Source: JALZKA01 sp963786495 (GTDB lineage: Bacteria > Actinomycetota > Thermoleophilia > Solirubrobacterales > 70-9). Taken from it: a stretch of DNA of 64,000 bases. The translations under genes and the position numbers were made by a program. How positions within the stretch are numbered: the stretch's first letter is position 1; each line of letters begins with the position of its first letter. Below the pieces are notes generated by a model, which ran no database searches, was not told the origin of the DNA, and worked only from the letters and a program-made list of their open reading frames with translations. Location of the stretch: assembly GCA_963786495.1 (NCBI GenBank), contig CAWAZL010000006.1:62001-126000 (forward strand). Reading direction: 5' to 3'. Shown here one piece after another: positions 35,211 to 44,801 of this stretch.

Positions 35211-36659
35211 ATGAGCAACGAGTTCGGGATCGGTGGCGTCCAGGCGGGGTTGAGGCGCATGGCTGCGCTCTTGCCCCAGCTCTGCGGTGCTTTCGTGGCC
35301 GGCCTCGTCGCGGGGGCAATCGAGACCGGTGACAACTCGACAGGCGCGATCGTGCTCGGCGCCTACCTCGTCGCCGGCTGGTACAGCGCACGCGCAGCCC
35401 GGTGGCGCTGGCTCCTGCCGATGGCAGGCCTTCTGGCTTACGGGACCATGGCTGTCCTGGGCACGGCGTTTTCGATCGTCGCCCTCCTGGTACTGAATGA
35501 CCCCGTCTCGTTCCTTCCCCTCGCCTCCGCTGCGTTCGCCGCCGTGGTCGCGCTGACCATCGCCAACCGGGTGTTCTCGCCTTCCACGCGGATCAGGGTC
35601 GGCGTGATCGGCTCGCCGAAGGCGGCCCTTCGCCTGCGGGAAGAGCTCGACCGCGAGCACTCGCGTGGCTTCGAGGTGGGTGCCACGATCGTGCCGGACG
35701 ACTGGGACTTCGACCCCTCCGCGCTCGACGCTCCGTACCTGTGCTCGCTCTCCGACATCGGCGACGCCATCGACGACCGCGACCTGGAGGCGCTCGTCGT
35801 CACCCGTGAGTTCGACCGTGCAGAGGTCGACCGCAGGCTCTTCGCCGAGGTGGTGGCACGTCCCGTGCAGGTGATGGAGCTCCACGAGTTCCACGAGCAC
35901 CGCTTCGGCTCGGTCCCGCTGGCAGAGATCGATTACGCATGGTTCACCCGCCTCGCCGGCTCCCACTACAAACCGCTCACGCGGATGCTCAAGCGAGCCC
36001 TCGACCTCCTGATCGCGGTTCCGGCGGCGATCGTCCTGGCGCCCGTCGTGGGCGTGATGGCGCTCCTGGTAAGCCGTGACGGAGGGCCCGTGCTCTTTCG
36101 CCAAGAGCGCATCGGCCAGGGCGGGAAGCCGTTCCTGATCAACAAGCTGCGCACCATGACGCACGACCCGGGCCGCGAGGCCGTGTGGGCCGAGGCAGAC
36201 GACGTACGGGTTACCGGCATCGGCCGCTTCCTGCGCAGGAGCCATCTGGACGAGGCGCCACAGCTCTGGAACGTGATCAAGGGCGACATGAGCCTGGTCG
36301 GGCCCCGTCCCGAGCAGGGCGCATACGTGAAGGAGCTCTCCAGGCAGATCCCCTTCTACACCCAGCGCCACGTCTCAAAGCCAGGGATCACCGGCTGGGC
36401 TCAGGTGCGGGTCGGCTACGCAGGGTCCCTCGAGGGGACCGCTTTCAAGCTCTGCAACGACCTCTACTACGTCAAGCACCACTCGATCTCGCTCGATATC
36501 GCGATTCTGCTCGAAACGCTGCGCACGCTCGTAGCCGACAAGCAGTACATCGAGCCGCCCTCGACGAGCCTCACGATGTTGGGCGAGGGCGAGGGTCGCG
36601 TGGTCTCGGCGCCCGACTCCGCTCCGGCGTCGCCTACCGGCGCCGCTCCCGTGCCCTAG
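35211..36659 (+). CDS. Polyprenyl glycosylphosphotransferase (exopolysaccharide initiating sugar transferase)
   Basis: The 482-residue membrane protein of the WbaP/CpsE type has four N-terminal membrane segments (to about residue 120), a nucleotide-binding-like central domain (RVGVIGSPKAALRLREELDR), a further membrane helix (LLIAVPAAIVLAPVVGVMAL) and the catalytic bacterial sugar-transferase domain. That domain shows FRQERIGQGGKPF, KLRTM, RRSHLDEAPQLWNVIKGDMS, VGPRP and PGITGWAQVRVGYA. It loads the first sugar phosphate onto undecaprenyl phosphate. ATG 35211 has AGAGGGACATGGGG upstream. The 3' end overlaps the convergent receiver gene by 26 bp. Confidence 0.92.
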   Translation: MSNEFGIGGVQAGLRRMAALLPQLCGAFVAGLVAGAIETGDNSTGAIVLGAYLVAGWYSARAARWRWLLPMAGLLAYGTMAVLGTAFSIVALLVLNDPVSFLPLASAAFAAVVALTIANRVFSPSTRIRVGVIGSPKAALRLREELDREHSRGFEVGATIVPDDWDFDPSALDAPYLCSLSDIGDAIDDRDLEALVVTREFDRAEVDRRLFAEVVARPVQVMELHEFHEHRFGSVPLAEIDYAWFTRLAGSHYKPLTRMLKRALDLLIAVPAAIVLAPVVGVMALLVSRDGGPVLFRQERIGQGGKPFLINKLRTMTHDPGREAVWAEADDVRVTGIGRFLRRSHLDEAPQLWNVIKGDMSLVGPRPEQGAYVKELSRQIPFYTQRHVSKPGITGWAQVRVGYAGSLEGTAFKLCNDLYYVKHHSISLDIAILLETLRTLVADKQYIEPPSTSLTMLGEGEGRVVSAPDSAPASPTGAAPVP

Positions 36660-37011
36660 CCAGAAGCTCCTTGAGCTTCGAGTCCAGCTCGTCGATCCGG
36701 AACGGCTTGGCGATGATGGCGTCCACGCCTGCGTCGACGGCCTCGCGCTCGTCGGTGTCCCCGGCCTTTGCAGTCAAGAGCACGACGGGGATCTCGGCGG
36801 TGCGCCCGTCCGCGCGCATCCTGGCGCAGATCTCGTGGCCCTCGATCCCGGGCATTATTCCGTCGAGGATCGCCGCATCCGGCTGCTCGCCGAACACCAG
36901 CGCGAGCGCGTCATCGCCGTTCGCCGCGGTCACGACGTGATAGCCGCGATGCGTCAGGCGCTGGGAGATCAGCCGCAGAATGTCAGCGTCATCGTCGGCG
37001 ACAAGAACCAT
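36634..37011 (-). CDS. Single-domain response regulator
   Basis: The 125-residue CheY-like receiver shows LVADDDADILRLISQRLTHR, phospho-Asp in AAILDGIMPGIEGHE, VVLLTAKAG and Lys in IIAKPFRIDELDSKL. It ends in a basic tail. Its 3' end overlaps the sugar transferase gene by 26 bp on the other strand. It is divergent from the histidine kinase at 37111 with 99 bp between starts, making that kinase a natural partner candidate. Confidence 0.87.
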   Translation of the reverse strand: MVLVADDDADILRLISQRLTHRGYHVVTAANGDDALALVFGEQPDAAILDGIMPGIEGHEICARMRADGRTAEIPVVLLTAKAGDTDEREAVDAGVDAIIAKPFRIDELDSKLKELLARARERRR

Positions 37012-37110
37012 TGGGAGCGCGCGTTCTTGTAGGGCTCCGCTGGTCAGAACGTTGCCGATCCTACGCGCACCCCTCCTGAACGGCGGTCGCGGATGGAATG
37101 ATCGACGGCC

Positions 37111-38532
37111 GTGGAATCCGACAACTTGAAAGCTCGCGAGCGCATCCGCGACCTCCTGCGCGAGCTGGGCGCGATGCTCGTCGAGCCGTCGCCTGACAAG
37201 TCACTCGCGGGGACACCCGTGACGGGCGTATCGGTCGAGCGCACCGCCCAGGTGGCGGGCCTTCAGGCGGTCCTCCTGCCACTCCTCACGGCGCCCCTGC
37301 TCTTGGTCGTCGAACCGACAGGGCCGATCGGCAACTGGGGCTGGGTTCTGGCGCTAGCCGGGATTGCGGCGATAGTCGTGGTCGGGGTAAGGCTCATCAG
37401 CGCACCGGCTGTCTCGGCTCGGACGCTTGCTGCATCCAACGTCTTCGCGGCAGGGGTGCTGGGGATGCTGGCATGGCTGACCGGTGGCCTCGAGTCGCCA
37501 TACCCCTTGTTGCTGCCGCTCGTGGCATCGAGCATCGCTCCCCACAGGCCGCGGGTCAGGCGCGCCCTGATCTTTTGGATCCTCGTCGTCGCGGCGGCCC
37601 CTTTGGTTTACGACGGCCCTGCGTCGGCCGGCGAGGTCGCCGTCGTGATCATGGTCGGGTCCGTCTCCGTCGCGACCCTGATCACGCTTGTGTGGCTGAG
37701 CTCGCGCGTCGGCCGCTCGGAGGCGAACCTGATGGAGCTGATCAAGACGGCAAGGGACGCGCAGGATGAGCTCGCGGCCGAAGCCGAGCGGCTTCTCGAG
37801 GCGGGCCGGATCCGAGACGACCTTGTGACCCGGGTCTCGCACGAGCTGCGCACACCGCTCACCTCGGTGAAGGGCTACGTCGAGGCGCTTCTCGAGGGCG
37901 AGGGCGGGGACCTCGAGCCGGCACAACGCGACTTCGCGGCCATCGCACTGCGCAACACGGTCCGGCTCGAGCTCTTGATCGCCGACCTGCTTCTGCTTTC
38001 GCGGGTCGAGGCCGGAGAGCTCGAGCTCCGCGCCAGGCCTGCTGATGTGAGCTCGTCGCTCCGGATGGTCAGCCAGGACCTCGACCAGCTTGCTCAGGAG
38101 GGTGGGATCAACCTGATCGTCGAGGCAGCGACCGATCTCACCTGGAGCCTTGACCGGGATCGGTTCGAGCAGGCCGTGGCGAACCTCGTCTCGAACGCCA
38201 TCAAGTACTCGCCCGACGGCGGCCCGGTGCTGATCCGCGCCCGCCAGATCGACTCGGAGCTATGGGTCGAGGTGATCGATAAGGGCGTGGGGATCCCGGG
38301 TGACGAGATCGCACGCCTTGGCGAGCGATTCTTCCGGGCGTCAACTGCCGGCGGTGCGTCGGGATCCGGGCTGGGCATCGCGATCACACAGGAGCTAGTC
38401 GATCTTCACCGGGGCGATCTCGTCATCGAGAGCGAAGTCGGCTCGGGCTCGATCTTTCGGATCAGGATTCCGGACGGGCTTGACGCGGAGTCAGTCGGAC
38501 AGGCCGAGCGAGAGCCCTACCGACTCAAGTAG
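37111..38532 (+). CDS. Membrane sensor histidine kinase
   Basis: The 473-residue protein has six membrane segments between about 50 and 197 forming an intramembrane sensor, a short coiled coil, HisKA with His244 in LVTRVSHELRTPLTSVKGY, and a HATPase (NLVSNAIKYSPDG, DKGVGIPGDEIARLGERFFR, GSGLGIAITQELVDLH). No HAMP domain or large extracellular domain is present. GTG 37111 is the first start in frame. The 3' end overlaps the convergent hybrid kinase by 42 bp. The receiver gene divergent from it is a candidate partner. Confidence 0.9.
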   Translation: MESDNLKARERIRDLLRELGAMLVEPSPDKSLAGTPVTGVSVERTAQVAGLQAVLLPLLTAPLLLVVEPTGPIGNWGWVLALAGIAAIVVVGVRLISAPAVSARTLAASNVFAAGVLGMLAWLTGGLESPYPLLLPLVASSIAPHRPRVRRALIFWILVVAAAPLVYDGPASAGEVAVVIMVGSVSVATLITLVWLSSRVGRSEANLMELIKTARDAQDELAAEAERLLEAGRIRDDLVTRVSHELRTPLTSVKGYVEALLEGEGGDLEPAQRDFAAIALRNTVRLELLIADLLLLSRVEAGELELRARPADVSSSLRMVSQDLDQLAQEGGINLIVEAATDLTWSLDRDRFEQAVANLVSNAIKYSPDGGPVLIRARQIDSELWVEVIDKGVGIPGDEIARLGERFFRASTAGGASGSGLGIAITQELVDLHRGDLVIESEVGSGSIFRIRIPDGLDAESVGQAEREPYRLK

Positions 38533-40074
38533 GTCGCGCGCCGTAAACGGCTTTCGGAGGAACGACATGTCCTGCGTGGCCACGTCATGGGACGAGATGA
38601 TGTCCTCGGTGTAGCCGGACATGTACAGCACCGGCATCCAAGGGTCGATCTCGTGGGCCCGGTCGGCCAGCTCGCGTCCAGACTTGCGCGGCATGACCAC
38701 ATCGGTGAGCATCAGGGAGAAGCGCTGGCCCGACTCGAGCACCTCGATCGCCTCCTGCCCATCCTCGCACGCGACTACCTCGAAACCTGTGCGCTCGAGG
38801 ACGCGCATGGCCACGCGTCGTACGTCGGCGTCGTCCTCGGCGACGAGGACCCGCGTGCCCGGCGGGACTGAGATCTCGCGAGCGGGCTCGTCAACGCCCG
38901 GCTTGGGCTGCGGCGTACCGGCGGGCGCCGCGGCCGGGAAATGGAGGCGGAACACCGATCCCAGCCCGGGCTCCGAGTAGACGGTGATGTGGCCCGACGC
39001 GTTCGCCATCACACCGTGGACGGCGGCAAGACCGAGGCCTGTGCCGGTGCTCCTCGCCTTGGTGGTGAAGAAGGGCTCGAAGATTCGCTCGACCAGCTCG
39101 GGCGAGATGCCGACGCCGGTGTCCGCGACCGTGAGGCGGACGTGTGGGCCCGTGCGTGACTGGGGGTTCGCGTCGACGTAGTCGTCGTCCAGGATGACGC
39201 TCTCGGTCTGGATGGTCAGCGAGCCGCCGTCGGGCATGGCCTCGCGCGCGTTCATCGCCATTCCGACCAAGGCCTGCTCGACTTGGGCAGCGTCGGCCTC
39301 GACGGGGTAGAGGTTCTCGCCCTGGAGGATCTTCAGGTTCACGTCCTCGCCCAAGGTGCGCTGGAGGAGCTTCTCGAGGTGGGAAACAACCTCGTTGAGG
39401 TCGATGATCTCGGGCGTAGCGACCTCGCGGCGGCTGAAGATCAGGAGCTGGCGGGTGAGCGAGGCGCCGCGCTCGCCGGCGCGGCGGATCTCAGCCAGGT
39501 CTTCCTGGAGCTCGGAGTCCCCAGGGAGCGCGTCCGCGATGAAGTCCGTGTAGTTGAGGACGACGGCCAGCAGGTTGTTGAAGTCGTGCGCGACCCCGCC
39601 GGCCATCTTGCCGACGGCTTCCAGCCGCCTGGCTCGCTCCAGCTGCGCGTCGATGCGAAGGCGGCGAAGCTCCTCGACGCGGCGATCCGTGACGTCGGTT
39701 GCGACCGCCAGGCCCGCGTACACCTTGCCCGAGGAGGTGCGAAGCGGAGCGGTCCTCAGCCACCACACGCCCTCCGTTCCCAGGTTCGACTGCTCGTCCG
39801 TGCGGGACGCGCCGGCCAGCGTGGCCCGGTAGAGCGGCTCGAGCCGGACGAACTCGGCGGGCGACATGAGCTCGGACAGGGACCGGCCCGTTGCGTTCAC
39901 CGGGTCGATCCCCATCTCCTTGGGCGCCGAGCCGGACATGAGGAGAACGCGCAGCCTGCGGTCGAACACGGTTATCGACGTGCCCGGCATATTCCCCAGA
40001 ACGTCGGCCAGGAGGCGCTCCATCTCCTGGTTTGCGCCGCGCGTGGGGTCGATATCGCCCTGTCGCTCGCTCAT
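38491..40074 (-). CDS. PAS-containing hybrid histidine kinase with C-terminal receiver
   Basis: The 527-residue soluble protein has a PAS domain at about 20-130 (TSITVFDRRLRVLLMSGSAP; AGLAVATDVTDRRVEELRRL), HisKA with His163 in GGVAHDFNNLLAVVLNYTDF, a HATPase (DTGVGISPELVERIFEPFFT, GTGLGLAAVHGVMANASGH) and a C-terminal receiver (VLVAEDDADVRRVAMRVLER, LMLTDVVMPRKSGRELADRA, FLRKPF). The kinase core is the NtrB-like type. ATG 40074 is supported by TACTCT 6 nt upstream. It overlaps the convergent kinase gene and is divergent from cysE with 41 bp between starts. Confidence 0.92.
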   Translation of the reverse strand: MSERQGDIDPTRGANQEMERLLADVLGNMPGTSITVFDRRLRVLLMSGSAPKEMGIDPVNATGRSLSELMSPAEFVRLEPLYRATLAGASRTDEQSNLGTEGVWWLRTAPLRTSSGKVYAGLAVATDVTDRRVEELRRLRIDAQLERARRLEAVGKMAGGVAHDFNNLLAVVLNYTDFIADALPGDSELQEDLAEIRRAGERGASLTRQLLIFSRREVATPEIIDLNEVVSHLEKLLQRTLGEDVNLKILQGENLYPVEADAAQVEQALVGMAMNAREAMPDGGSLTIQTESVILDDDYVDANPQSRTGPHVRLTVADTGVGISPELVERIFEPFFTTKARSTGTGLGLAAVHGVMANASGHITVYSEPGLGSVFRLHFPAAAPAGTPQPKPGVDEPAREISVPPGTRVLVAEDDADVRRVAMRVLERTGFEVVACEDGQEAIEVLESGQRFSLMLTDVVMPRKSGRELADRAHEIDPWMPVLYMSGYTEDIISSHDVATQDMSFLRKPFTARDLLESVGLSLGLSD

Positions 40075-40080
40075 GAGTCG

Positions 40081-40086
40081 AGAGTA
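40081..40086 (-). promoter_or_regulatory. -10 box TACTCT, leaderless start
   Basis: On the minus strand TACTCT is followed by 6 nt and the ATG at 40074. Confidence 0.5.
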
Positions 40087-40115
40087 GCCCTCGAGTCGCC
40101 TAGCCTTGAGCGTGA

Positions 40116-40850
40116 ATGTTCGGCCTGGGAGCACTCCGCCGCGTCGCCTCCGAGATCAGGAGCGACGTCGCCTCCGCCCGCGATCGCGATCCCGCGGCGC
40201 GCGGCGTCGGCAGCGGTGAGATCCTCACAACCTGGGCGGGTGTTCAGGCTTTGTTGGCGCATCGTGTCGCTCATGCTCTGTATGAGGCCGAGGTGCCGCT
40301 GGTGCCCCGAGTCGTCGCGTTCGGCAGTCGCGCCGTCACGGGGGTCGAGATCCACCCGGCCGCCCGCATCGGCTCTGACTTCTTTATCGACCACGGAGCG
40401 GGTGTCGTGATTGGTGAAACGGCGGAGATCGGCGACCGCGTGACGCTCTACCAGGGGGTGACGCTTGGCGGCACCGGGTTCGCCCGCGGCAAACGCCACC
40501 CGACCGTGGGCGACGACGTCACGATCGGCTCAGGCGCCAAGCTCCTGGGGCCCGTCGAGATCGGCCACGGCGCCAAGGTCGGCGCAAACACCGTGGTCAT
40601 CTCGGACGTGCCTTCAAACTCGACAGTGGTCGGCAATCCCGGGCATCCCGTGCGGGTCGAGGGCAAGCGCCCCGAGGGCCCGGACGCCGACTGGATCCAC
40701 CTGCCCGACCCGGTCGCCGACGCCATCCGCAGCCTGTCAGACCGCCTGGCAGCGATCGAGGGCCGCCTGGCCGACATCGACGGCCGGGCCGCCGAAGCCG
40801 AGGTGCGCGAGCTGAAGCCGAAGCAAGGTCCGAGTTCAGCCGGCGGCTAG
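40116..40850 (+). CDS. cysE: Serine O-acetyltransferase
   Basis: The enzyme acetylates serine with acetyl-CoA, feeding CysK. The 244-residue protein has a helical N-terminal domain (ILTTWAGVQALLAHRVAHAL) and a left-handed beta-helix of hexapeptide repeats with the active-site motif DFFIDHGAGVVIGETAEIGD, then YQGVTLGGTGF and KRHPTVGDDVTIGSGAK. A C-terminal helical tail of about 60 residues is longer than in the short plant and bacterial forms. The TAG stop touches the palindromic repeat at 40850. The cysteine genes here are split between 33.8 kb and 40.1 kb. Confidence 0.93.
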   Translation: MFGLGALRRVASEIRSDVASARDRDPAARGVGSGEILTTWAGVQALLAHRVAHALYEAEVPLVPRVVAFGSRAVTGVEIHPAARIGSDFFIDHGAGVVIGETAEIGDRVTLYQGVTLGGTGFARGKRHPTVGDDVTIGSGAKLLGPVEIGHGAKVGANTVVISDVPSNSTVVGNPGHPVRVEGKRPEGPDADWIHLPDPVADAIRSLSDRLAAIEGRLADIDGRAAEAEVRELKPKQGPSSAGG

Positions 40851-40914
40851 CGGAGGGGTCAGACCCCTCACACAAAGCTCACATCATTAGCGAGTGGTGA
40901 GGGGTCTGACCCCT
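40850..40914. repeat. Inverted pair of GGGGTCAGACCCC-family repeats
   Basis: AGGGGTCAGACCCCTCAC (40854-40871) and its exact inverse GTGAGGGGTCTGACCCCT (40897-40914) flank 25 bp. Bases 40850-40883 match 27620-27653 with one mismatch. The element lies between cysE and pcrA and can fold as a long hairpin, so it may also terminate cysE. Confidence 0.8.
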
Positions 40915-40935
40915 TGGGCCCGCCGCTTGCCGGTC

Positions 40936-40941
40936 TATCTT
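40936..40941 (+). promoter_or_regulatory. -10 box TATCTT, leaderless start
   Basis: TATCTT is followed by 7 nt and the GTG at 40949 of the helicase gene. Confidence 0.5.
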
Positions 40942-40948
40942 TGATCTG

Positions 40949-43214
40949 GTGGAGAACCTCGCCCCGATCAGCCCCGGTCAAGACGCGATCGAGCGTCTCC
41001 TCGAGGGACTGAACCCGCCGCAGCAGCGCGCCGTCGAGTACGGCGAGGGGCCGCTACTCGTCATTGCGGGGGCGGGCTCGGGCAAGACGAGGGTCCTGAC
41101 GCGGCGGATCGCGCACCTCGTTGCGACGGGCCAGGCGCACCCATCGGAGATCCTCGCGATCACCTTTACGAACAAGGCGGCGCAAGAGATGCGCAACCGC
41201 GTTGAGGAGCTGGTCGGCGGCGTCTCGCGGCTCATGTGGGTGATGACCTTCCACTCCGCCTGCGCGCGCCTTCTCCGCGCGAACGCCGAGCGCCTGGGCT
41301 ACAAGCGCTCGTTCACGATCTACGACCAGGCCGACTCGCTGCGCATGGTCAAGCGCTGCATGGAGGAGAACGACGTCGACCCGAAGCGCTTCACCCCGCG
41401 CTCGATCCAAGGCGCCATCTCCGGCGCAAAGAACCGCCTCGAGGACTCGACCGACTACGCCGAGCGCCAGGCCACCTACTTCGAGCAGACCGTCGCCGAG
41501 GTGTATTCGCTCTACGAGCGCCGCATGGTCGAGGCCTCCGCGATGGACTTCGACGACCTCCTGGTCCGCACCGTCAACCTCTTCGAGCTCTTCGCCGACG
41601 TCCGCGAGCGCTACCAGCGCACCTTTCGCTGGCTCCTCGTCGACGAGTACCAGGACACGAACCGGGCCCAGTACCGCCTGCTCCAGCTCCTGGCGGGCGA
41701 GCAGCAGAACCTGACGGTTGTGGGGGACGACGCGCAGTCGATCTACTCGCTTCCGCTCCGCCGACGTTCGCAACATCCTCGAGTTCGAGCATGACTTCGA
41801 GGGGGCCGAGGTTGTGAAGCTCGAGCAGAACTATCGCTCGACCGGGACGATCCTCGATGCGGCGAACGCCGTGATTGCCAACAACACCGAGCAGAAGCAG
41901 AAGAACCTCTGGACGGACGCGGGGCGCGGCGAGCCGGTCGTGGTCGCCGAGCTCGACGACGAGCATGCCGAGGCTCGGTACGTCGCCGGGGAGATCGAGC
42001 GCTTGGTCTCCGACGAGGACTACGGGCGCGACGACATCGCGGTCTTCTACCGGATGAACGCGCAGAGCCGCGTCCTGGAAGACACGCTGGTCCGCTACGA
42101 GGTGCCCTACCAGGTGATCGGGGGGACCAAGTTCTACGAGCGGGCCGAGGTGAAGGACGCGATCGCGTACCTCTCGCTCCTCGCCAATCCGGCCGACGCG
42201 ATCTCGTTCACCCGCGTCATCAACTCGCCCCGCCGCGGGATCGGCCAGACCTCAGAGAGCCGCATCCTCTCCCACGTCAACACGACGGGCGAGGACGTCT
42301 GGGACGTCATGTCGCGCCCCGAGTCCGTGCCTGGGCTTGGCGCCGCGGCGGTTAAGGCCGTCTCGCGCTTCGCGGCCGTCATGGCGGGCTTGCGCGAGCG
42401 AGCCGAGGGCGATTCGGTCGCCGAGCTCCTCGAGTCCGTTCTCCACGACACGGGCTACTTCGACTCGCTGGAGGCCGAGCGCACGCTCGAGGCCGAGGGG
42501 CGGATGGAGAACCTGCAGGAGCTCGTGGGCGTCGCGGGAGAGTTCGACGTCAACCGAAAGGTCGAGGGCGAGGACCGCGAGGACACACCACTCGAGGAGT
42601 TCCTGGCCCAGATCCGCCTCTTCACCGAGCAGGACGGTATCCGCGACACCGAAAGCCTGATCACGCTTATGAGCCTTCACAACGCGAAGGGGCTCGAGTA
42701 CGACGCCGCGTTCATCATCGGCTGCGAGGAGGGCGTCTTCCCGCACGCCCGCTCGGTCGAGGAGGGCAATCTCGAGGAGGAGCGCCGCCTCGCCTACGTC
42801 GGTGTCACACGTGCCAAGCAACGCCTCTACATGACCTGCGCGCGCCGCCGGAGCCTTCACGGATCGTCCGGCTGGAACCTGCCTTCCCGCTTCCTGCGCG
42901 AGGTCCCCGACGAGCTCGTCGACAAGAAGGCCATGGCCGTCCAGACCGGCTGGCAGGGCGCGCGGGCCGGCGGATCACGGCGCGACACCGTCCTCGGCTT
43001 CGGCGGGGCGGGGGAGTTCAAGGCTCCGCAGCGTCCCCAGCCGCACTCGCCCGAGGTCGAATTCCGGATCGGCGACGATGTCGTCCACGCCAGCTTCGGC
43101 GAGGGCGTCGTGACCTCGGTCGAGCCAGGCTCGGTGGTGGTCGTCCGTTTCGCCTCCGAGGGTGGTGAGCGCAAGCTGATGGCCGACTACGCGCCGCTCA
43201 AGAAGGCCTCGTGA
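40949..43214 (+). CDS. pcrA: UvrD/PcrA-type DNA helicase, frameshifted
   Basis: This superfamily 1 3'-5' helicase acts in excision repair and replication-fork clearance. Joined length is about 754 residues. Motifs in order are LNPPQQRAVEYGEGPLLVIA, GAGSGKTRVLTRR, ITFTNKAAQEMRNRV, LLVDEYQDTNRAQYRLLQLL, VVGDDAQSIYS-FRSAD, LEQNYRSTGTILDAAN, TLMSLHNAKGLEYDAAFIIG and AYVGVTRAKQRLYMT. The C-terminal Tudor-like tail (GDDVVHASFGEGVVTSVE) marks PcrA rather than RecB-like relatives. One extra C near 41748 breaks the frame. GTG 40949 has a -10 box 7 nt before it. folD follows with a 4-bp overlap. Confidence 0.93.
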
Positions 43215-44071
43215 GCGCTCGCATCATCGACGGCAAGGCGGTGGCGGCGCGAGTCAGGGCCCAAGTCGCCGATGGTGTCGATGCCTTCGAAGAAGAGCAC
43301 GACACGGTTCCCGGCCTCGCCACGGTTCTTGTGGGCGACGACCCCGCGTCGCACGTGTACGTCGGCAACAAGATCAAGGCTTGTGAAGAAGCCGGGATTC
43401 GCTCGTTCCACCACGGCCTTGACGCTTCGGTCTCGCAGGAGGACCTCCTCACCCTGATCGGCAACCTGAACACGGACGACGCTGTGGACGGCATTCTCGT
43501 CCAGATGCCGCTGCCCGACGCGCTCGACCAGGACCCGGTCGTGGCGGCGATTGACTCCGCCAAGGACGTCGATGGCTTGACGGCTGCCAGCGCCGGGCTG
43601 CTCGCTCAAGGCAGGCCGAACATGGTGCCATGTACGCCGCTCGGGATCATGGAGCTCCTGGACGAGGCGGCGACCGAGGTCAGCGGTGCGAACGCCGTGG
43701 TCGTCGGCCGCTCGATCCTGGTCGGCCGGCCCATGGCGGCGCTGCTCACGAACGCCAGTGCGACCGTCACCGTCTGCCACTCACGGACCCGGGATCTCGG
43801 CTCAGTCTGCCGCGAGGCCGACATCCTGATCGCGGCCGTCGGGTCCCCGCGGATGGTCCAGGGCGACTGGGTCAAGCCGGGCGCGACCGTGATCGACGTT
43901 GGCATCAATCGCACCGACGATGGCCTCGTGGGCGACGTCGACTTCGGGCCGGCAGCCGAGGTCGCGGGAGCGATCACGCCGGTACCGGGCGGTGTCGGGC
44001 CCATGACGATCGCGATGCTCCTTCGCAACACGCTCGGGGCGGCGCAAGCCCGCCGACATTCCGCCGCGTAA
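43211..44071 (+). CDS. folD: Bifunctional methylenetetrahydrofolate dehydrogenase/cyclohydrolase
   Basis: The enzyme interconverts methylene-, methenyl- and formyl-tetrahydrofolate with NADP. The 286-residue protein has the substrate-site motif ASHVYVGNKIKACEEAGI with its catalytic Lys, VDGILVQMPLP, KDVDGLTAASAGLLAQG, the Rossmann segment VVGRSILVGRPMAALL, and DVGINR near the end followed by TPVPGGVGPMTIAMLL. Complete and undisturbed. GTG 43211 overlaps the pcrA stop (GTGA), so the two are co-transcribed. Confidence 0.94.
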   Translation: MSARIIDGKAVAARVRAQVADGVDAFEEEHDTVPGLATVLVGDDPASHVYVGNKIKACEEAGIRSFHHGLDASVSQEDLLTLIGNLNTDDAVDGILVQMPLPDALDQDPVVAAIDSAKDVDGLTAASAGLLAQGRPNMVPCTPLGIMELLDEAATEVSGANAVVVGRSILVGRPMAALLTNASATVTVCHSRTRDLGSVCREADILIAAVGSPRMVQGDWVKPGATVIDVGINRTDDGLVGDVDFGPAAEVAGAITPVPGGVGPMTIAMLLRNTLGAAQARRHSAA

Positions 44072-44145
44072 GCGGTATAGGGTCAGCACACCGGCGAGCA
44101 AATCCGCGCGCCGCGAAGATCTACACCACCCACAAAGGGAGTCCA

Positions 44146-44781
44146 ATGGACACAAGTCGTATCGGACAGGGGCAGATGATCGCGGCCATCGCTGCGATCG
44201 TGCTCTTCGTCGTCATGTTCTTGTCGTGGTACTCGGTTGAAGGCCTGAGCGACGATGCCCAGGAGCAGGCCGAGGCCGCAATCGAGCTGGCTGAGGAACA
44301 GGGCATTGAGGTGCCTGAGGGCGCGCAGGACGCGGTCGATGATGCCTCGAGCATCTCGGCATGGGACGCATTCGACCTCATCAAGATCGTGATGCTCCTG
44401 ACGATCGCCGCTGCGATCGCGCTTGCAGTGATGACGGCGATGGGCTCCGCGGTAAGCCTCCCGGTTGCGATGAGCGCGATCGTGGCTGGCCTCGGAATCC
44501 TGACCACGCTCCTCGTCCTGTACCGCCTGATCGATCCCCCCGCTGAGGGCTTGGATCGCTCGTACGGAGTGTTCCTCGGTCTCATCGCGTCCGGTGCCAT
44601 CGCATATGGCGGCTGGCGTGCGATGGAGGAAGAGGGAACGTCGTTCGGCGATCAGGCCGACCGGTTCCAGGACCCCGGCGCCGGCGGCGGTGCAGCACCA
44701 CCACCTCCGCCTCCGCCTGCACCGCCTGCGGAGCAGGCTCCGCCCTCGCAGCAGCCGCCCCCGCAGGGTCCGGCCGCATAG
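44146..44781 (+). CDS. Four-span membrane protein with Pro-rich tail
   Basis: The 211-residue protein has a membrane segment (IAAIAAIVLFVVMFLSWYSV), an acidic Glu/Ala-rich loop of about 45 residues and three further membrane segments (to about residue 165). Its cytoplasmic or external tail is built of runs of Pro with Gln (APPPPPPPAPPAEQAPPSQQ). AAAGGGA lies before ATG 44146. Similar small proteins with a conserved WYS segment after the first helix are common in actinobacteria without known function. It is followed by a lipoprotein-like gene in the same direction. Confidence 0.7.
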   Translation: MDTSRIGQGQMIAAIAAIVLFVVMFLSWYSVEGLSDDAQEQAEAAIELAEEQGIEVPEGAQDAVDDASSISAWDAFDLIKIVMLLTIAAAIALAVMTAMGSAVSLPVAMSAIVAGLGILTTLLVLYRLIDPPAEGLDRSYGVFLGLIASGAIAYGGWRAMEEEGTSFGDQADRFQDPGAGGGAAPPPPPPPAPPAEQAPPSQQPPPQGPAA

Positions 44782-44801
44782 AGGCGAAACCAGGATTCGC
44801 A

